Positions 27,209 to 35,887 of a stretch of 64,000 nt of DNA are shown piece by piece. Under the pieces are notes generated by a model that was given only the letters and a program-made list of their open reading frames with translations, had not been told where the DNA came from and searched no databases. Source of the DNA: Fimbriiglobus ruber (GTDB lineage Bacteria > Planctomycetota > Planctomycetia > Gemmatales > Gemmataceae); assembly GCF_002197845.1 (NCBI RefSeq), contig NZ_NIDE01000017.1, forward strand, positions 604,712 through 668,711, given 5' to 3'. The stretch's first letter is position 1; each line of letters starts with the position of its first letter. A program made the position numbers and the translations under genes.

Positions 27209-27404
27209 ATTGCCACAAAAAGGCACAAAAAGCCACAAAAATGAAAACAGAAGACTGCATGACCTGGCGAGTTGGTCATTTCTGGAGACAGGCAAAACGA
27301 CGTTCGCCCGCCACCAGTTCATGTCTACCAATCACGCAGTCCGAATATCGAACTGATTTCTCGATTCTTAATTTTTGTGGTTTTTTGTGCCTTTTTGTGG
27401 CAAT
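27209..27404. repeat. Paired inverted repeat, family B (TTTTTGTGG type)
   Basis: Arms 27209-27242 and 27371-27404 are 34-base inverted copies with one mismatch. Outer ends read ATTGCCACAAAA inward. The right arm is three 10-base units (ATTTTTGTGG, TTTTTTGTGC, CTTTTTGTGG). The 128-base interior shows no coding signal. The element lies between sucB and lpd, within the operon, and the left arm abuts the lpd ribosome-binding site. Confidence 0.85.
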
Positions 27405-27416
27405 GGTTTATCGCGT

Positions 27417-28628
27417 TTAGATTTCCAACAGCATCCGTTCGGGGTTTTCCACGCACTCCTTGACCCGCACGAGGAACTGCACGGCCTCGCGGCCGTCGAT
27501 CAGGCGATGGTCGTAGCTCAAGGCGAGGTACATCATCGGGCGGATGACGATCTGGTCGTTGACCACGACCGCTCGCTTCTGGATCGTGTGCATGCCCAGG
27601 ATGGCCGTCTGCGGGGGGTTCAGGATCGGGGTGCTGAGCAGCGACCCGAACACGCCGCCGTTCGTGATCGTGAACGTCCCGCCGGTCATGTCCGGGACGC
27701 CGATCTTGCCGTCGCGGGCCCGCTTCGCGAGGTCGCCGATGGCCTTCTCGATCGCCGCGAAGTTGAGTTGGTCGGCCCCCCGCAGGATCGGCACGACCAG
27801 CCCCTTCTCGGTGCTGACCGCGACGCCGATGTCGTAAAAGTGCTGGGTCACGATGTCGCCGCCATCGATCCGGGCGTTCGCCGAGGGGAACGCCTTCAGC
27901 GCCTCGACTGCCGCCCGCACGAAGACGGACATGAAGCCGAGTTTGACACCATGCTTCTTCTCAAACTTCTCGTTGTACTTCGCGCGGAGATCCTGGATCG
28001 CCGTCATGTCGGCTTCGTTGAACGTCGTCAACGTGGCCGTCGTGTTTTGGGATTCGAGCAACCGCTCGGCGATCCGCTTGCGGATCATCGACATCGGCTG
28101 CCGCGTCTCCCGACTACCGGGGGCGGTGGGCTTGGCTGCCGGGGGCGGGGAAGTGGGCGGCGCGGCGGCGGGGCCATTGGCCTTCGGCGCGGGCGACTGG
28201 TAGCCGACCGCGTCTTCCTTGGTGACGACGCCCTTCGGTCCGGTGCCGGTCACCTGGCCGGCGTCGACGCCCCGCTCGGCCAGCACCCGCTGGGCGGCGG
28301 GCGACACGGCGCCTTCACTTGCGGGCTGCGGAGCGGCGGCCGTCGGCTTGGGGGTAGCCTGGGCGGGCGCGGCCGACGCGGCGGGCGTGCCGGCGGAGTC
28401 GATCTCGCCGACGACGGCCCCGATCGGCACCGTGTCGCCTTCAGGCACCTTGATCTTGAGAACGCCGGCCACTTGCGCGGTCACGGTCTGCGCGGCCTTG
28501 TCGGACTCTAGCTCGAAGAGCGGTTCGTCGACTTTGACGGCCGATCCGTCCGGCTTATACCACTTGGCAATCCGCCCCTCGGTCACGGACTCCCCGGGCG
28601 ACGGCACCTTGATTAACTCGACGGCCAT
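27417..28628 (-). CDS. sucB: 2-oxoglutarate dehydrogenase E2 (dihydrolipoyl succinyltransferase)
   Basis: Core of the 2-oxoglutarate dehydrogenase complex; transfers succinyl from lipoyl to CoA. 403 residues. Lipoyl domain at residues 1-75 with lipoylated Lys44 in [11 protein letters not shown]; an Ala/Pro-rich linker; a peripheral-subunit-binding domain ([20 protein letters not shown]); a second linker; then the catalytic domain with [16 protein letters not shown] (His374, Asp378) and the usual ending ERMLLEI. It lies 92 bases downstream of sucA with a strong hairpin between them. Confidence 0.96.
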   Translation of the reverse strand: MAVELIKVPSPGESVTEGRIAKWYKPDGSAVKVDEPLFELESDKAAQTVTAQVAGVLKIKVPEGDTVPIGAVVGEIDSAGTPAASAAPAQATPKPTAAAPQPASEGAVSPAAQRVLAERGVDAGQVTGTGPKGVVTKEDAVGYQSPAPKANGPAAAPPTSPPPAAKPTAPGSRETRQPMSMIRKRIAERLLESQNTTATLTTFNEADMTAIQDLRAKYNEKFEKKHGVKLGFMSVFVRAAVEALKAFPSANARIDGGDIVTQHFYDIGVAVSTEKGLVVPILRGADQLNFAAIEKAIGDLAKRARDGKIGVPDMTGGTFTITNGGVFGSLLSTPILNPPQTAILGMHTIQKRAVVVNDQIVIRPMMYLALSYDHRLIDGREAVQFLVRVKECVENPERMLLEI

Positions 28629-28690
28629 GTTGAATTCCCTGCGATCACGGGCGGGAGGTTGTCACTGTTTTAGAGACCCTGCGGAAAAGC

Positions 28691-28718
28691 GAACCGGGGG
28701 GCCGTTGCCCCCCGGTTC
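28691..28718 (-). terminator. Intercistronic hairpin directly after the sucA stop
   Basis: Perfect 12-bp stem: arms 28691-28702 (GAACCGGGGGGC) and 28707-28718 (GCCCCCCGGTTC) with a 4-base loop, 2 bases after the sucA stop codon. On the minus strand it is followed by GCTTTTCC. It looks like a Rho-independent terminator, but sucB follows at once, so partial termination or protection of the sucA mRNA 3' end is more likely. Confidence 0.7.
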
Positions 28719-28720
28719 GG

Positions 28721-31498
28721 TCACGCTTTCTTCTGGGCGGCAGCCACGAAGTAGGGCGCGGGTTTCGAGAGGGCGGCAGTCACGAGTTCTTCCTGCTCGT
28801 GCTTGTGGACGTGGTGGGAGCCAGCGGCCGGGCTCGCGCTCGGGTCGCGGCCGACGAACTGTACGTTGACACCGGCCGCCCGCAAGCGGGGTTCCACGAA
28901 GAACCACCCGCCCATGTTGTGCGACTCTTCCTGCGCCCACACCCACTCGGTCGCCCGGCGGTATCGCCCGAGGACCGCCTTGAGCTGCTCTTCCGGCCAC
29001 GGGTAGAACTGTTCCAGGCGGACGAGCGCCACGTCGTTCCGTTTGAGTTCGGTCCGCTTCGCCAGCAGGTCGTAATACACCTTGCCACTGCACAGCACCA
29101 CACGGCGGACGCCGTCGGCCGGGACCGTGTCGTCCAGCACCTCGTTGAACCGCCCCTCGGTGAACTCGCTCACCGGGGACACCGCCAGCGGGTGCCGCAA
29201 CAGGCTCTTGGGCGTGACCACGATGAGGGGCTTGCGGAACGTCCGCTTCACCTGCCGGCGGAGGGCGTGGAACAGCTGGGCCGGGGTGGTGAAGTTGCAG
29301 ACCTGCATGTTGTCTTCGGCGCAGGACTGAAGGAACCGTTCGAGCCGGGCGGACGAGTGCTCCGGCCCCTGACCCTCGTACCCGTGCGGCAGCAGCATGA
29401 CCAGCCCGCTCGCCCGGTTCCACTTCGACTCGCCGGACGTGATGAACTGATCGATGACCACCTGGGCGCCGTTCGCGAAGTCGCCGAACTGGGCTTCCCA
29501 CATCACGAGGGCGTTCGGGTCGTCCAGCGAGTAGCCGTACTCGAACCCGAGGACCGCCGCCTCACTGAGCGAGCTGTCAAAGACGTCGAACGGGGCCTGG
29601 CCCGGGTCGAGCCGGTCGAGCGGGCAGTAACCTTTGCCGTCCTCGCTGTCGAAGTAGTACGAGTGCCGGTGGCTAAACGTACCGCGGCGGGAGTCCTGAC
29701 CGCTGAGCCGGACGAGGTGGCCGTCCAGAACGAGCGACCCGAACGCCAACACCTCGCCGGTCCCCCAATCGAGCGGCTTCCGCTCGCGGATGTCGTCCCG
29801 CCGCTTCTCGGCCAGTTTCTTGACCGTCGGGTGCCAGTGGAACCCTTCCGGGACGACCGTGAGTTGGTCGGCGATCCGGTCGGCGACGGCGGCCGAGATG
29901 TGCGTGTCGACCGGGGTGTGAGTGTATTCCTTGGTCAGGCCGCCCCAGGAGCCGGTGAACCCGGCCATCTTCTTCGGCTTCGGCGGGCCGCTTTTGACGC
30001 CCTTGAGGGCGTCGTCGAGTTGCCTGCGGAACTCGGCGTCGATCGCGTCCGCCTCTTCCGGCTTGATCGCCCCGTCGGCGATGAGCTTCTGGGTGTACAC
30101 CACCGGAACGGGGCTCTTGGCCTTGATCTGCCGGTACATGACCGGGTTGGTGAACGAGGGCTCGTCCCCTTCGTTGTGCCCGTATTTCCGGTAACAGACC
30201 ATGTCGATGACGACGTCCGACTTGAACTGCTGGCGGAACTCCAGCGCCAGTTGGGCGACGTACACGGCGGCTTCCGGGTCGTCCCCGTTGACGTGGAAGA
30301 TCGGGGCCTGGATGAACTTCGCCAGGTCGGTGCAGTACTGGGTCGACCGGGAGTCCCGTGGCGGCGTGGTGAAACCGATCTGGTTGTTGATGACAATGTG
30401 GAGGGTGCCGCCGGTGCGGTAGCCGGTCAGGTTCGCGAGGTTCAGCGTTTCGGCCACGACCCCCTGGCCCGCGAACGCGGCGTCGCCGTGGATGAGCAGC
30501 GGGACGCCGCGGGTCCGCTCGACGTCGCCGTGAATCCGCTGCTTGGCCCGGACCCGGCCCTCGACGACCGGGTTAATGATTTCCAGGTGGCTCGGGTTCG
30601 GGCTGATCGACAGGTGGACCGACCCGCCGTCCGTCGTGCGGACGTCTTCCGAGAAGCCCATGTGGTACTTCACGTCGCCGTCGCCGTCCTTGGTCGTCTC
30701 GGGCAGGTAGAGGTCTTCGAACTCGTTGAAGATTTGCGCGAACGGCTTGTGCAGGGTGTTCACCAGGACGTTCAGCCGGCCCCGGTGGGCCATGCCGATC
30801 ACGATTTCCTGAACCCCGGAACTCGGCCCCTTTTCCACGATCGCGTCGAGCATCGGGAGCAGCGTTTCAGCGCCTTCGAGCGAGAACCGCTTCTGGCCGA
30901 CGAACTTCGTGTGCAGGTAGTTCTCGAAGTAGGCGGCCCAGTGGAGGGTCATCAGGATGCGGAGCTTTTGCCGCAGGTCGGGGGTCGGCCGGTTCCGGGT
31001 CGGCTCCATCTTCCGCGCGAGCCACTTCCGCTTGTCTAAGTCGTCGATGTGGACGTACTCGACGCCGATGTTCCGGCAGTACGTCTCCCTCAGGGCGTCG
31101 AACAAGTCGCCGAGGCGGACCGGGCCGTTGATGCCGAAGTACATGGAGCCGTCGACGGTCTTATCCAGGTCGGCGTCGGAGAGGCCGAAGTTTTCGAGGC
31201 GGAGGTGCGGGTGCGGGGCGGGTGGGTCGGGCTGGAGGGGGTCGATGTGAGCCTGGAGGTGGCCGGCCTGCCGGTACCACATGACCAACCGGGTGACGCC
31301 GGTCTGAAGTCGGAGGTCGCCGGTGACGGACGGCTCGCCGGACGCGAACTTCTGAGCGATCCCGTTCCCGGCGAACTCGACTCCGGCGAAGAACGCCTGC
31401 CAGGACGGCTCGACCGAGTCCGGGCTGCGTTGCCATTTCTCGTAGGCGTCTTCGATCAGGTCGCGGTTGTACGAGTCGGCGATTGAAGGCGCGGCCAT
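28721..31498 (-). CDS. sucA: 2-oxoglutarate dehydrogenase E1
   Basis: Thiamin diphosphate-dependent decarboxylase of the TCA cycle, 925 residues, normal for the family. N-terminus SYNRDLIEDAYEKWQRSPDSV is the E2-binding segment. MAHRGRLNVLVN, the thiamin-diphosphate motif GDAAFAGQGVVAETLNLANL...INNQIGF, CYRKYGHNEGDEPSFTNP and the C-terminal LLPHGYEGQGPEHSSARLERFL are diagnostic. I chose the ATG at 31498, with GGAG upstream; a TTG two codons earlier is possible. First gene of the operon; its promoter lies in the 135-base gap to a divergent gene. Confidence 0.97.
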   Translation of the reverse strand: MAAPSIADSYNRDLIEDAYEKWQRSPDSVEPSWQAFFAGVEFAGNGIAQKFASGEPSVTGDLRLQTGVTRLVMWYRQAGHLQAHIDPLQPDPPAPHPHLRLENFGLSDADLDKTVDGSMYFGINGPVRLGDLFDALRETYCRNIGVEYVHIDDLDKRKWLARKMEPTRNRPTPDLRQKLRILMTLHWAAYFENYLHTKFVGQKRFSLEGAETLLPMLDAIVEKGPSSGVQEIVIGMAHRGRLNVLVNTLHKPFAQIFNEFEDLYLPETTKDGDGDVKYHMGFSEDVRTTDGGSVHLSISPNPSHLEIINPVVEGRVRAKQRIHGDVERTRGVPLLIHGDAAFAGQGVVAETLNLANLTGYRTGGTLHIVINNQIGFTTPPRDSRSTQYCTDLAKFIQAPIFHVNGDDPEAAVYVAQLALEFRQQFKSDVVIDMVCYRKYGHNEGDEPSFTNPVMYRQIKAKSPVPVVYTQKLIADGAIKPEEADAIDAEFRRQLDDALKGVKSGPPKPKKMAGFTGSWGGLTKEYTHTPVDTHISAAVADRIADQLTVVPEGFHWHPTVKKLAEKRRDDIRERKPLDWGTGEVLAFGSLVLDGHLVRLSGQDSRRGTFSHRHSYYFDSEDGKGYCPLDRLDPGQAPFDVFDSSLSEAAVLGFEYGYSLDDPNALVMWEAQFGDFANGAQVVIDQFITSGESKWNRASGLVMLLPHGYEGQGPEHSSARLERFLQSCAEDNMQVCNFTTPAQLFHALRRQVKRTFRKPLIVVTPKSLLRHPLAVSPVSEFTEGRFNEVLDDTVPADGVRRVVLCSGKVYYDLLAKRTELKRNDVALVRLEQFYPWPEEQLKAVLGRYRRATEWVWAQEESHNMGGWFFVEPRLRAAGVNVQFVGRDPSASPAAGSHHVHKHEQEELVTAALSKPAPYFVAAAQKKA

Positions 31499-31633
31499 CG
31501 GCAACGGCTCCGTGGGTCGGCCCCGTGACGATAACGCCGGGGCTATGTGTCTTTATTGTATGCATAGCCCTGGCCGGCTCAGGGGCAAGCGATCCCGCTG
31601 GCCCGCGCGGCAGGTTCCCGTACCGTATTACGC

Positions 31634-32971
31634 ATGCAACCCATCGTTCTCGTCAACGCCGTCGGCCTCACCCCCCGCCTTTTGCCCCACGCACCGCGGC
31701 TTTCTGCGCTCGCCCAGACCGGCTGGTCGGTCCCGCTGGGCGAGGCCACGCCGGCGGTGACGTGTACCGCCCAGGCGTCGATCCTGACCGGGGAACCCGT
31801 GAACCGACACGGGGTTGTGGCGAACGGCTGGTTCTTCCGGGACACGGCCGAGGTCCGCTTCTGGCAGCAGTCGAACCGGCTAATCCAGGCGGAGCCCCTG
31901 TACGCGACGGCCAAGGCCCGTGCTTCCGAGCGCGGCCGGGCGTTCAAGTCCGCAAAATTGTTCTGGTGGTTCAACCAGGGGGCGGCCGTCGACGTCAGCG
32001 TGACGCCGAAGCCGTGGTACGGGGTGGATGGCAACAAAGTCTTCGGCATCACCGGCACGCCGGTCGGCCGGTCGGAAGAAATCGAGGCGAAGCTCGGCCG
32101 GTTCCCGTTCCACACCTTTTGGGGGCCGATGTCCGGCTTGCCGTGTACGCAGTGGATCGCCAGGTGTGCGGCCGAGGTACTTGCTCACGACAAGTCCGAC
32201 CTGACCCTCGTTTACCTGCCGCACCTCGATTACGAACCGCAGCGACGAGGCCCCTCCGGCTGCGACATGCCGAAACTCGTGAAGGAACTCGACGACGCCT
32301 GCGCCCCGCTTCTTGAAGCGGCTAAAGCAGCTGGGGCACAGGTCTGGGTGGTGAGCGAGTACGGCCACTGCGATGTGACCCGCCCGGTCTACCCGAACCG
32401 CGTCCTGCGTGACGCCGGCTTGTTGGCCGTCCGCGACGGCCCGTTCGGCGAGCAACTCGATGTCTACGGCAGCCGGGCGTTCGCGGTCTGCGACCACCAA
32501 CTCGCGCACGTCTACGTCCAGTCGCCCGCCGACGTGCCGCGGGTGCGAGACGTACTCGGCGCGGTGTCTGGAGTCGGCAAAGTGCTGGCCGGCGAGGAGC
32601 GGGCGACCTACCAGCTCGACCACCCGAGGTCCGGCGAAATCGTGGCGTTGTCGACACCGGATGCGTGGTTCGCGTACCCGTTCTGGCAGGACGACCGGCT
32701 CGCCCCGGACTACGCACGGGCGGTCGCGATTCACCACAAGCCCGGGTTCGACCCGTGCGAGTTGTTCTTCGACCCGAAGTTCAGTTTCCCCAAGCTCCAC
32801 GCCGCCCGGCGGCTGGTTCAAAAGAAGCTCGGCTTCCGCATGACGCTCGACGTGGTCCCGCTCGACGCCAGCATCGTCCGCGGCAGCCACGGACTCCCGG
32901 CCGCGAACCCGCTCGACGGAGCCCTCCTCATCGGTCACGGAACGAAGCCCAATGCGGCGACGGTGCCATGA
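31634..32971 (+). CDS. Type I phosphodiesterase/nucleotide pyrophosphatase-like protein
   Basis: A 445-residue protein of the alkaline phosphatase superfamily. The start PIVLVNAVGLTPRLLPHAP is the first strand with metal-site positions; the nucleophile Thr is in TPAVTCTAQASILTG; further metal-ligand candidates occur in YLPHLDYEPQRRG (Asp, His) and VVSEYGHCDV. It would hydrolyse a phosphodiester, nucleotide or sugar-phosphate bond. There is no signal peptide, so it is probably cytosolic. Similar proteins occur in ebo-type gene clusters, but no other ebo gene is in this window. It is divergent from sucA. Confidence 0.8.
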   Translation: MQPIVLVNAVGLTPRLLPHAPRLSALAQTGWSVPLGEATPAVTCTAQASILTGEPVNRHGVVANGWFFRDTAEVRFWQQSNRLIQAEPLYATAKARASERGRAFKSAKLFWWFNQGAAVDVSVTPKPWYGVDGNKVFGITGTPVGRSEEIEAKLGRFPFHTFWGPMSGLPCTQWIARCAAEVLAHDKSDLTLVYLPHLDYEPQRRGPSGCDMPKLVKELDDACAPLLEAAKAAGAQVWVVSEYGHCDVTRPVYPNRVLRDAGLLAVRDGPFGEQLDVYGSRAFAVCDHQLAHVYVQSPADVPRVRDVLGAVSGVGKVLAGEERATYQLDHPRSGEIVALSTPDAWFAYPFWQDDRLAPDYARAVAIHHKPGFDPCELFFDPKFSFPKLHAARRLVQKKLGFRMTLDVVPLDASIVRGSHGLPAANPLDGALLIGHGTKPNAATVP

Positions 32972-33303
32972 CCGGCGTGCGCGATTTGGTGTTGGGGGCG
33001 CTGGGGCTGGCGTGAAGTGATGTTGAGAAATGTTGATTTGGGGATGCCAAATTGAGGTTAGAACGACTCTTCTGTATACGTATCCTCGCCCATGCTCTTT
33101 GCCGAAACGCAATGGAAGGCGCAAAAAGCGCAAAAACCCCACCTGCCACTTTCGTCCTGTTCACGCTCGGCACCGATCTTCGCAGTGGGGTTGATCGGAT
33201 GACCGAGACTCCGATATTCGCTTCCCGCCCGCGGGGCGAGCGGGTATACTCGGGCAAGCACTCCCACCGACCGCCGACACACCGTTTGCAGAGAGTCCCG
33301 CCG
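32972..33303. other. Intergenic region with a solitary repeat arm
   Basis: No gene is supported. A single arm with a 9-base internal repeat (GGCGCAAAAAGCGCAAAAA) at 33116-33137 resembles the family B inverted repeat arm, but has no partner nearby. The region should hold the promoter of the gene that begins at 33304. Confidence 0.5.
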
Positions 33304-33574
33304 ATGCGCTTCTCCCGTCTCGCGCCGGTCGCGATCATGGCGTTCGTTATCGCGGTCGGGAGTACGCGCGGGGCGGACGGGACGACGGGCCGCACTGGTC
33401 GCTCAAGCCCGTCGTTCGTCCCGCGGTTCCCGCGGCGCCGACAGCCCGAACGCCGATCGATGCGTTTTTGCTCGTGAGAGTAAAAGAGAAAGGGCTCACG
33501 TTCGCGCCCGAGGCGGACCGCCGCACGCTCATCCGCCGGCTCACCTTCGACCTCACCGGCTTACCCCCTCCCCG

Positions 33575-34702
33575 GAAGACGTCGACGCATTCGTAAAGGA
33601 CTCGCGCCCGGACGCATACGAGAAACTGGTCGACCGTTTGCTGGCGTCGCCGCGGTACGGCGAACGGTGGGCGCGGCACTGGCTCGACGGCGTGCGGTTC
33701 GCCGAGAGTCACGGGTTTGAGATGAACCAGGCCCGGCCGAACGCCTGGCGGTACCGCGACTGGGTCATCCAAGCCCTCAACGACGATGAGCCTTATGACC
33801 AGTTCGTCCGCAAACAACTCGCCGGCGATTCGCTCGGGGCGGACGAAGCGACCGGGTTCCTCGTCGCCGGGGCGTGGGACCAGGTCAAGAGCCCGGACCC
33901 CGTCCTGACCGCCCAGCAGAGAGCGGACGAGCTGCACGACATCGTGAGTGTGACCGGCTCCGCGTTCCTCGGCCTCACCGTCGGCTGTGCCCGCTGCCAC
34001 GACCACAAATTCGACCCCGTTTCGGTCCGCGATTATCACGCCATCAAAGCCGTGTTCGCCGGTGTCCAACACGGAGATCGTCCCATTGCGACCGGCGTGA
34101 CCGCGGTGGCGAAGAAGACGGCCGACGGGCTCCGCCGCGACGTTTTCCGCCGTCGACGTCCGCCTCGCCGCACTGGAACCAGCCGCCGACCCCGCGTCCA
34201 CGATCGCCCGGCGGGCCGGGTGGTTGCCACGCGAAACGTCGAGCGGTTCGCCCCGGTAACAGCGAAGGTCGTCCGGTTTACCGTGACGGCATCGAACGAA
34301 TACGAGCCGTGTATCGATGAACTCGAAATCTACTCGACGGGTCCGAACGCCCGGAATGTGGCCCGGGATGCCGGGGTAAAACTCCGGTCGTCTGGCAACT
34401 ACCCCGGCAACCCGTTGCACAAACTCGAACACCTGACCGACGGCCGCTACGGTAACAGCCGGAGCTGGATCTCCAACCAACCCGGCAAAGGGTGGGTCGA
34501 GATCGAATTCCCGGCCGCGGTGGAAATCGACCGCATGGTCTGGGGCCGGGATCGAGAAGGAAAGTACGCCGATCGGGTGCCAACCCGGTACAGAATTGAA
34601 GCCGCCATGCCCGCCGTTCTCCCGATGTGGAAACTGGTCGCGTCGTCCGAGGACCGCGCCCGTCCCGGGCAACCGCCGGCCGTCGACCCGGCCTCGGGGA
34701 AT
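33575..34702 (+). CDS. DUF1549 plus discoidin-like segment of the disrupted gene
   Basis: This is the longest continuous part of the disrupted gene (open to 34978, but sensible only to about 34700). It carries the DUF1549 hallmark [22 protein letters not shown], then a [11 protein letters not shown] motif ([20 protein letters not shown]), which resembles a haem- or metal-binding site. From about 34220 it has an F5/8-type C (discoidin) domain: [37 protein letters not shown] and [10 protein letters not shown]-like [17 protein letters not shown]. Residues after that are frame-shifted noise. Confidence 0.6.
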
Positions 34703-35769
34703 ACCAGGCTTTGCAGAAGAGGCGGCAGACGCTCGGGCGGCAAATCGCCGAACTGGAGCGGCCGACGATGGCTTACGCCGGGCAATTCACCAGCCCGGAC
34801 CCGGTGCGACGGCTCCACCGCGGCGACCCGACGCAGCCGCGCGAGGCGGTCGCGCCGGGCGGACCCGAGGAAGTCGGCATCCCACTTCAACTGTCCGACT
34901 CGACCCCCGAAGCGAAACGCCGGCTCGCGCTCGCCGACTGGCTCGTCGACCCGCGGAACCCGCTGCCCGCCCGGGTGATGGTCAACCGCCTCTGGCACCA
35001 CCACTTCGGAACCGGCATCGTCGACACGCCGAGCGACTTCGGCCGCAACGGCTCCACCCCGACGCACCCGGAACTCCTCGACTGGCTCGCGAGCGAACTG
35101 GTGACTCCCACAGTCGGTAAGGCGAAGCCCTGGTCACTGAAACACATTCACCGGCTGATCGTGACCAGCACGGCGTACCGGCAAGAGGGCCGCGCGACGG
35201 ACGCCGGGATGAAAGTCGACGCGAGTTCGCGGCTGTTGTGGCGGTACCCGCCGCGCCGCCTGGAAGCCGAGGCGATCCGCGACGCGATCCTCGCCACCAG
35301 TGGAAAGCTCGACCTGACGATGGGCGGGCCGGGGTTCGACCTCTTCGAGTCGAACACCAATTACGTCAAGCTGTACACGCCCAAAGCGTCGTTCGGACCG
35401 GAAACATTCCGCCGCATGGTCTACTGGAGCAAGCCGCGGATGCACGTGGACGACACGTTCGGAACGTTCGACTGCCCGGACGGCGGCCAGATCGCCCCGA
35501 AGCGGACCGCATCCACGACCCCGCTCCAGGCGCTGAGCCTCCTGAACAGCCCGTTCACCATCCAGCAGGCCGGGTTCTTCGCTGCCCGGGTGGAAACGGA
35601 AGCCGGCAACGACCCGGCCGCCCGGGTCCGTGCCGCGTTCCGGCGCACCCTCCAACGCGACCCGTCCCGCGACGAAGCCGCGGCGGCCGCCCGCCTGGTC
35701 GAAAAGTACGGCCTCCCGGCCCTCTGCCGGGCGCTGTTCAACGCCAACGAATTCGTCTTCGTGGACTGA
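34691..35769 (+). CDS. DUF1553 segment of the disrupted gene
   Basis: The C-terminal portion, in a frame shifted from the preceding segment. It is sensible from [20 protein letters not shown] through the DUF1553 domain: RLALADWLVDPRNPLPARVMVNRLW, GIVDTPSDFGRNGSTPTHPELLDWLA, HRLIVTSTAYRQ, RRLEAEAIRDAIL and TPLQALSLLNS. It ends in the usual ALFNANEFVFVD, where NANEF is the conserved family ending. If no other frame errors are real, this end would be functional. It is followed by a family C inverted repeat and the DUF1501 gene. Confidence 0.65.
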
Positions 35770-35773
35770 ATTT

Positions 35774-35870
35774 TTCGCCGCAGATGCACGCAGATCAGAA
35801 AGAGATCGAAAAATCGATCTTGCTTGAATCTTTTTCTGATCCGCGTTTATCTGCGTGCATCTGTGGCGAA
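35774..35870. repeat. Paired inverted repeat, family C (ATCTGCG type), arms differing by one unit
   Basis: Left arm 35774-35811 and right arm 35824-35870 are inverted copies. The right arm contains one extra 10-base unit (CGCGTTTATC) directly before the next unit TGCGTGCATC. Outer ends read TTCGCCGCAGA and TTCGCCACAGA inward. Only about 12 bases separate the arms, so a long hairpin can form. It fills the gap between the DUF1549/DUF1553 gene and the DUF1501 gene. Confidence 0.85.
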
Positions 35871-35887
35871 ATACTCTTGGGTTTCTC

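Larger units (their letters stand above)
33304..35769 (+). pseudogene. Frame-disrupted DUF1549/DUF1553 gene (secreted, discoidin insert)
   Basis: A planctomycete DUF1549-DUF1553 gene that cannot be read in one frame. It starts with a signal peptide at the ATG at 33304 ([20 protein letters not shown]). A one-base loss near 33380-33387 is needed to continue as [12 protein letters not shown]...; another in the C5 run at 33563-33567 to join [10 protein letters not shown] to [11 protein letters not shown] (the stop in the old frame is at about 33594). Between 34140 and 34210 a stretch reads sensibly in another frame ([20 protein letters not shown]). A further one-base loss near 34690-34705 leads into the DUF1553 part. 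Four disruptions suggest decay, but they are mostly single-base losses, so sequence error remains possible. The adjacent DUF1501 gene is intact. Confidence 0.75.

Noticed and set aside
28799-31039. Long plus-strand open frame of about 746 codons
   Set aside because: Antisense to sucA, whose family motifs are unmistakable; the translation has no recognisable domain.
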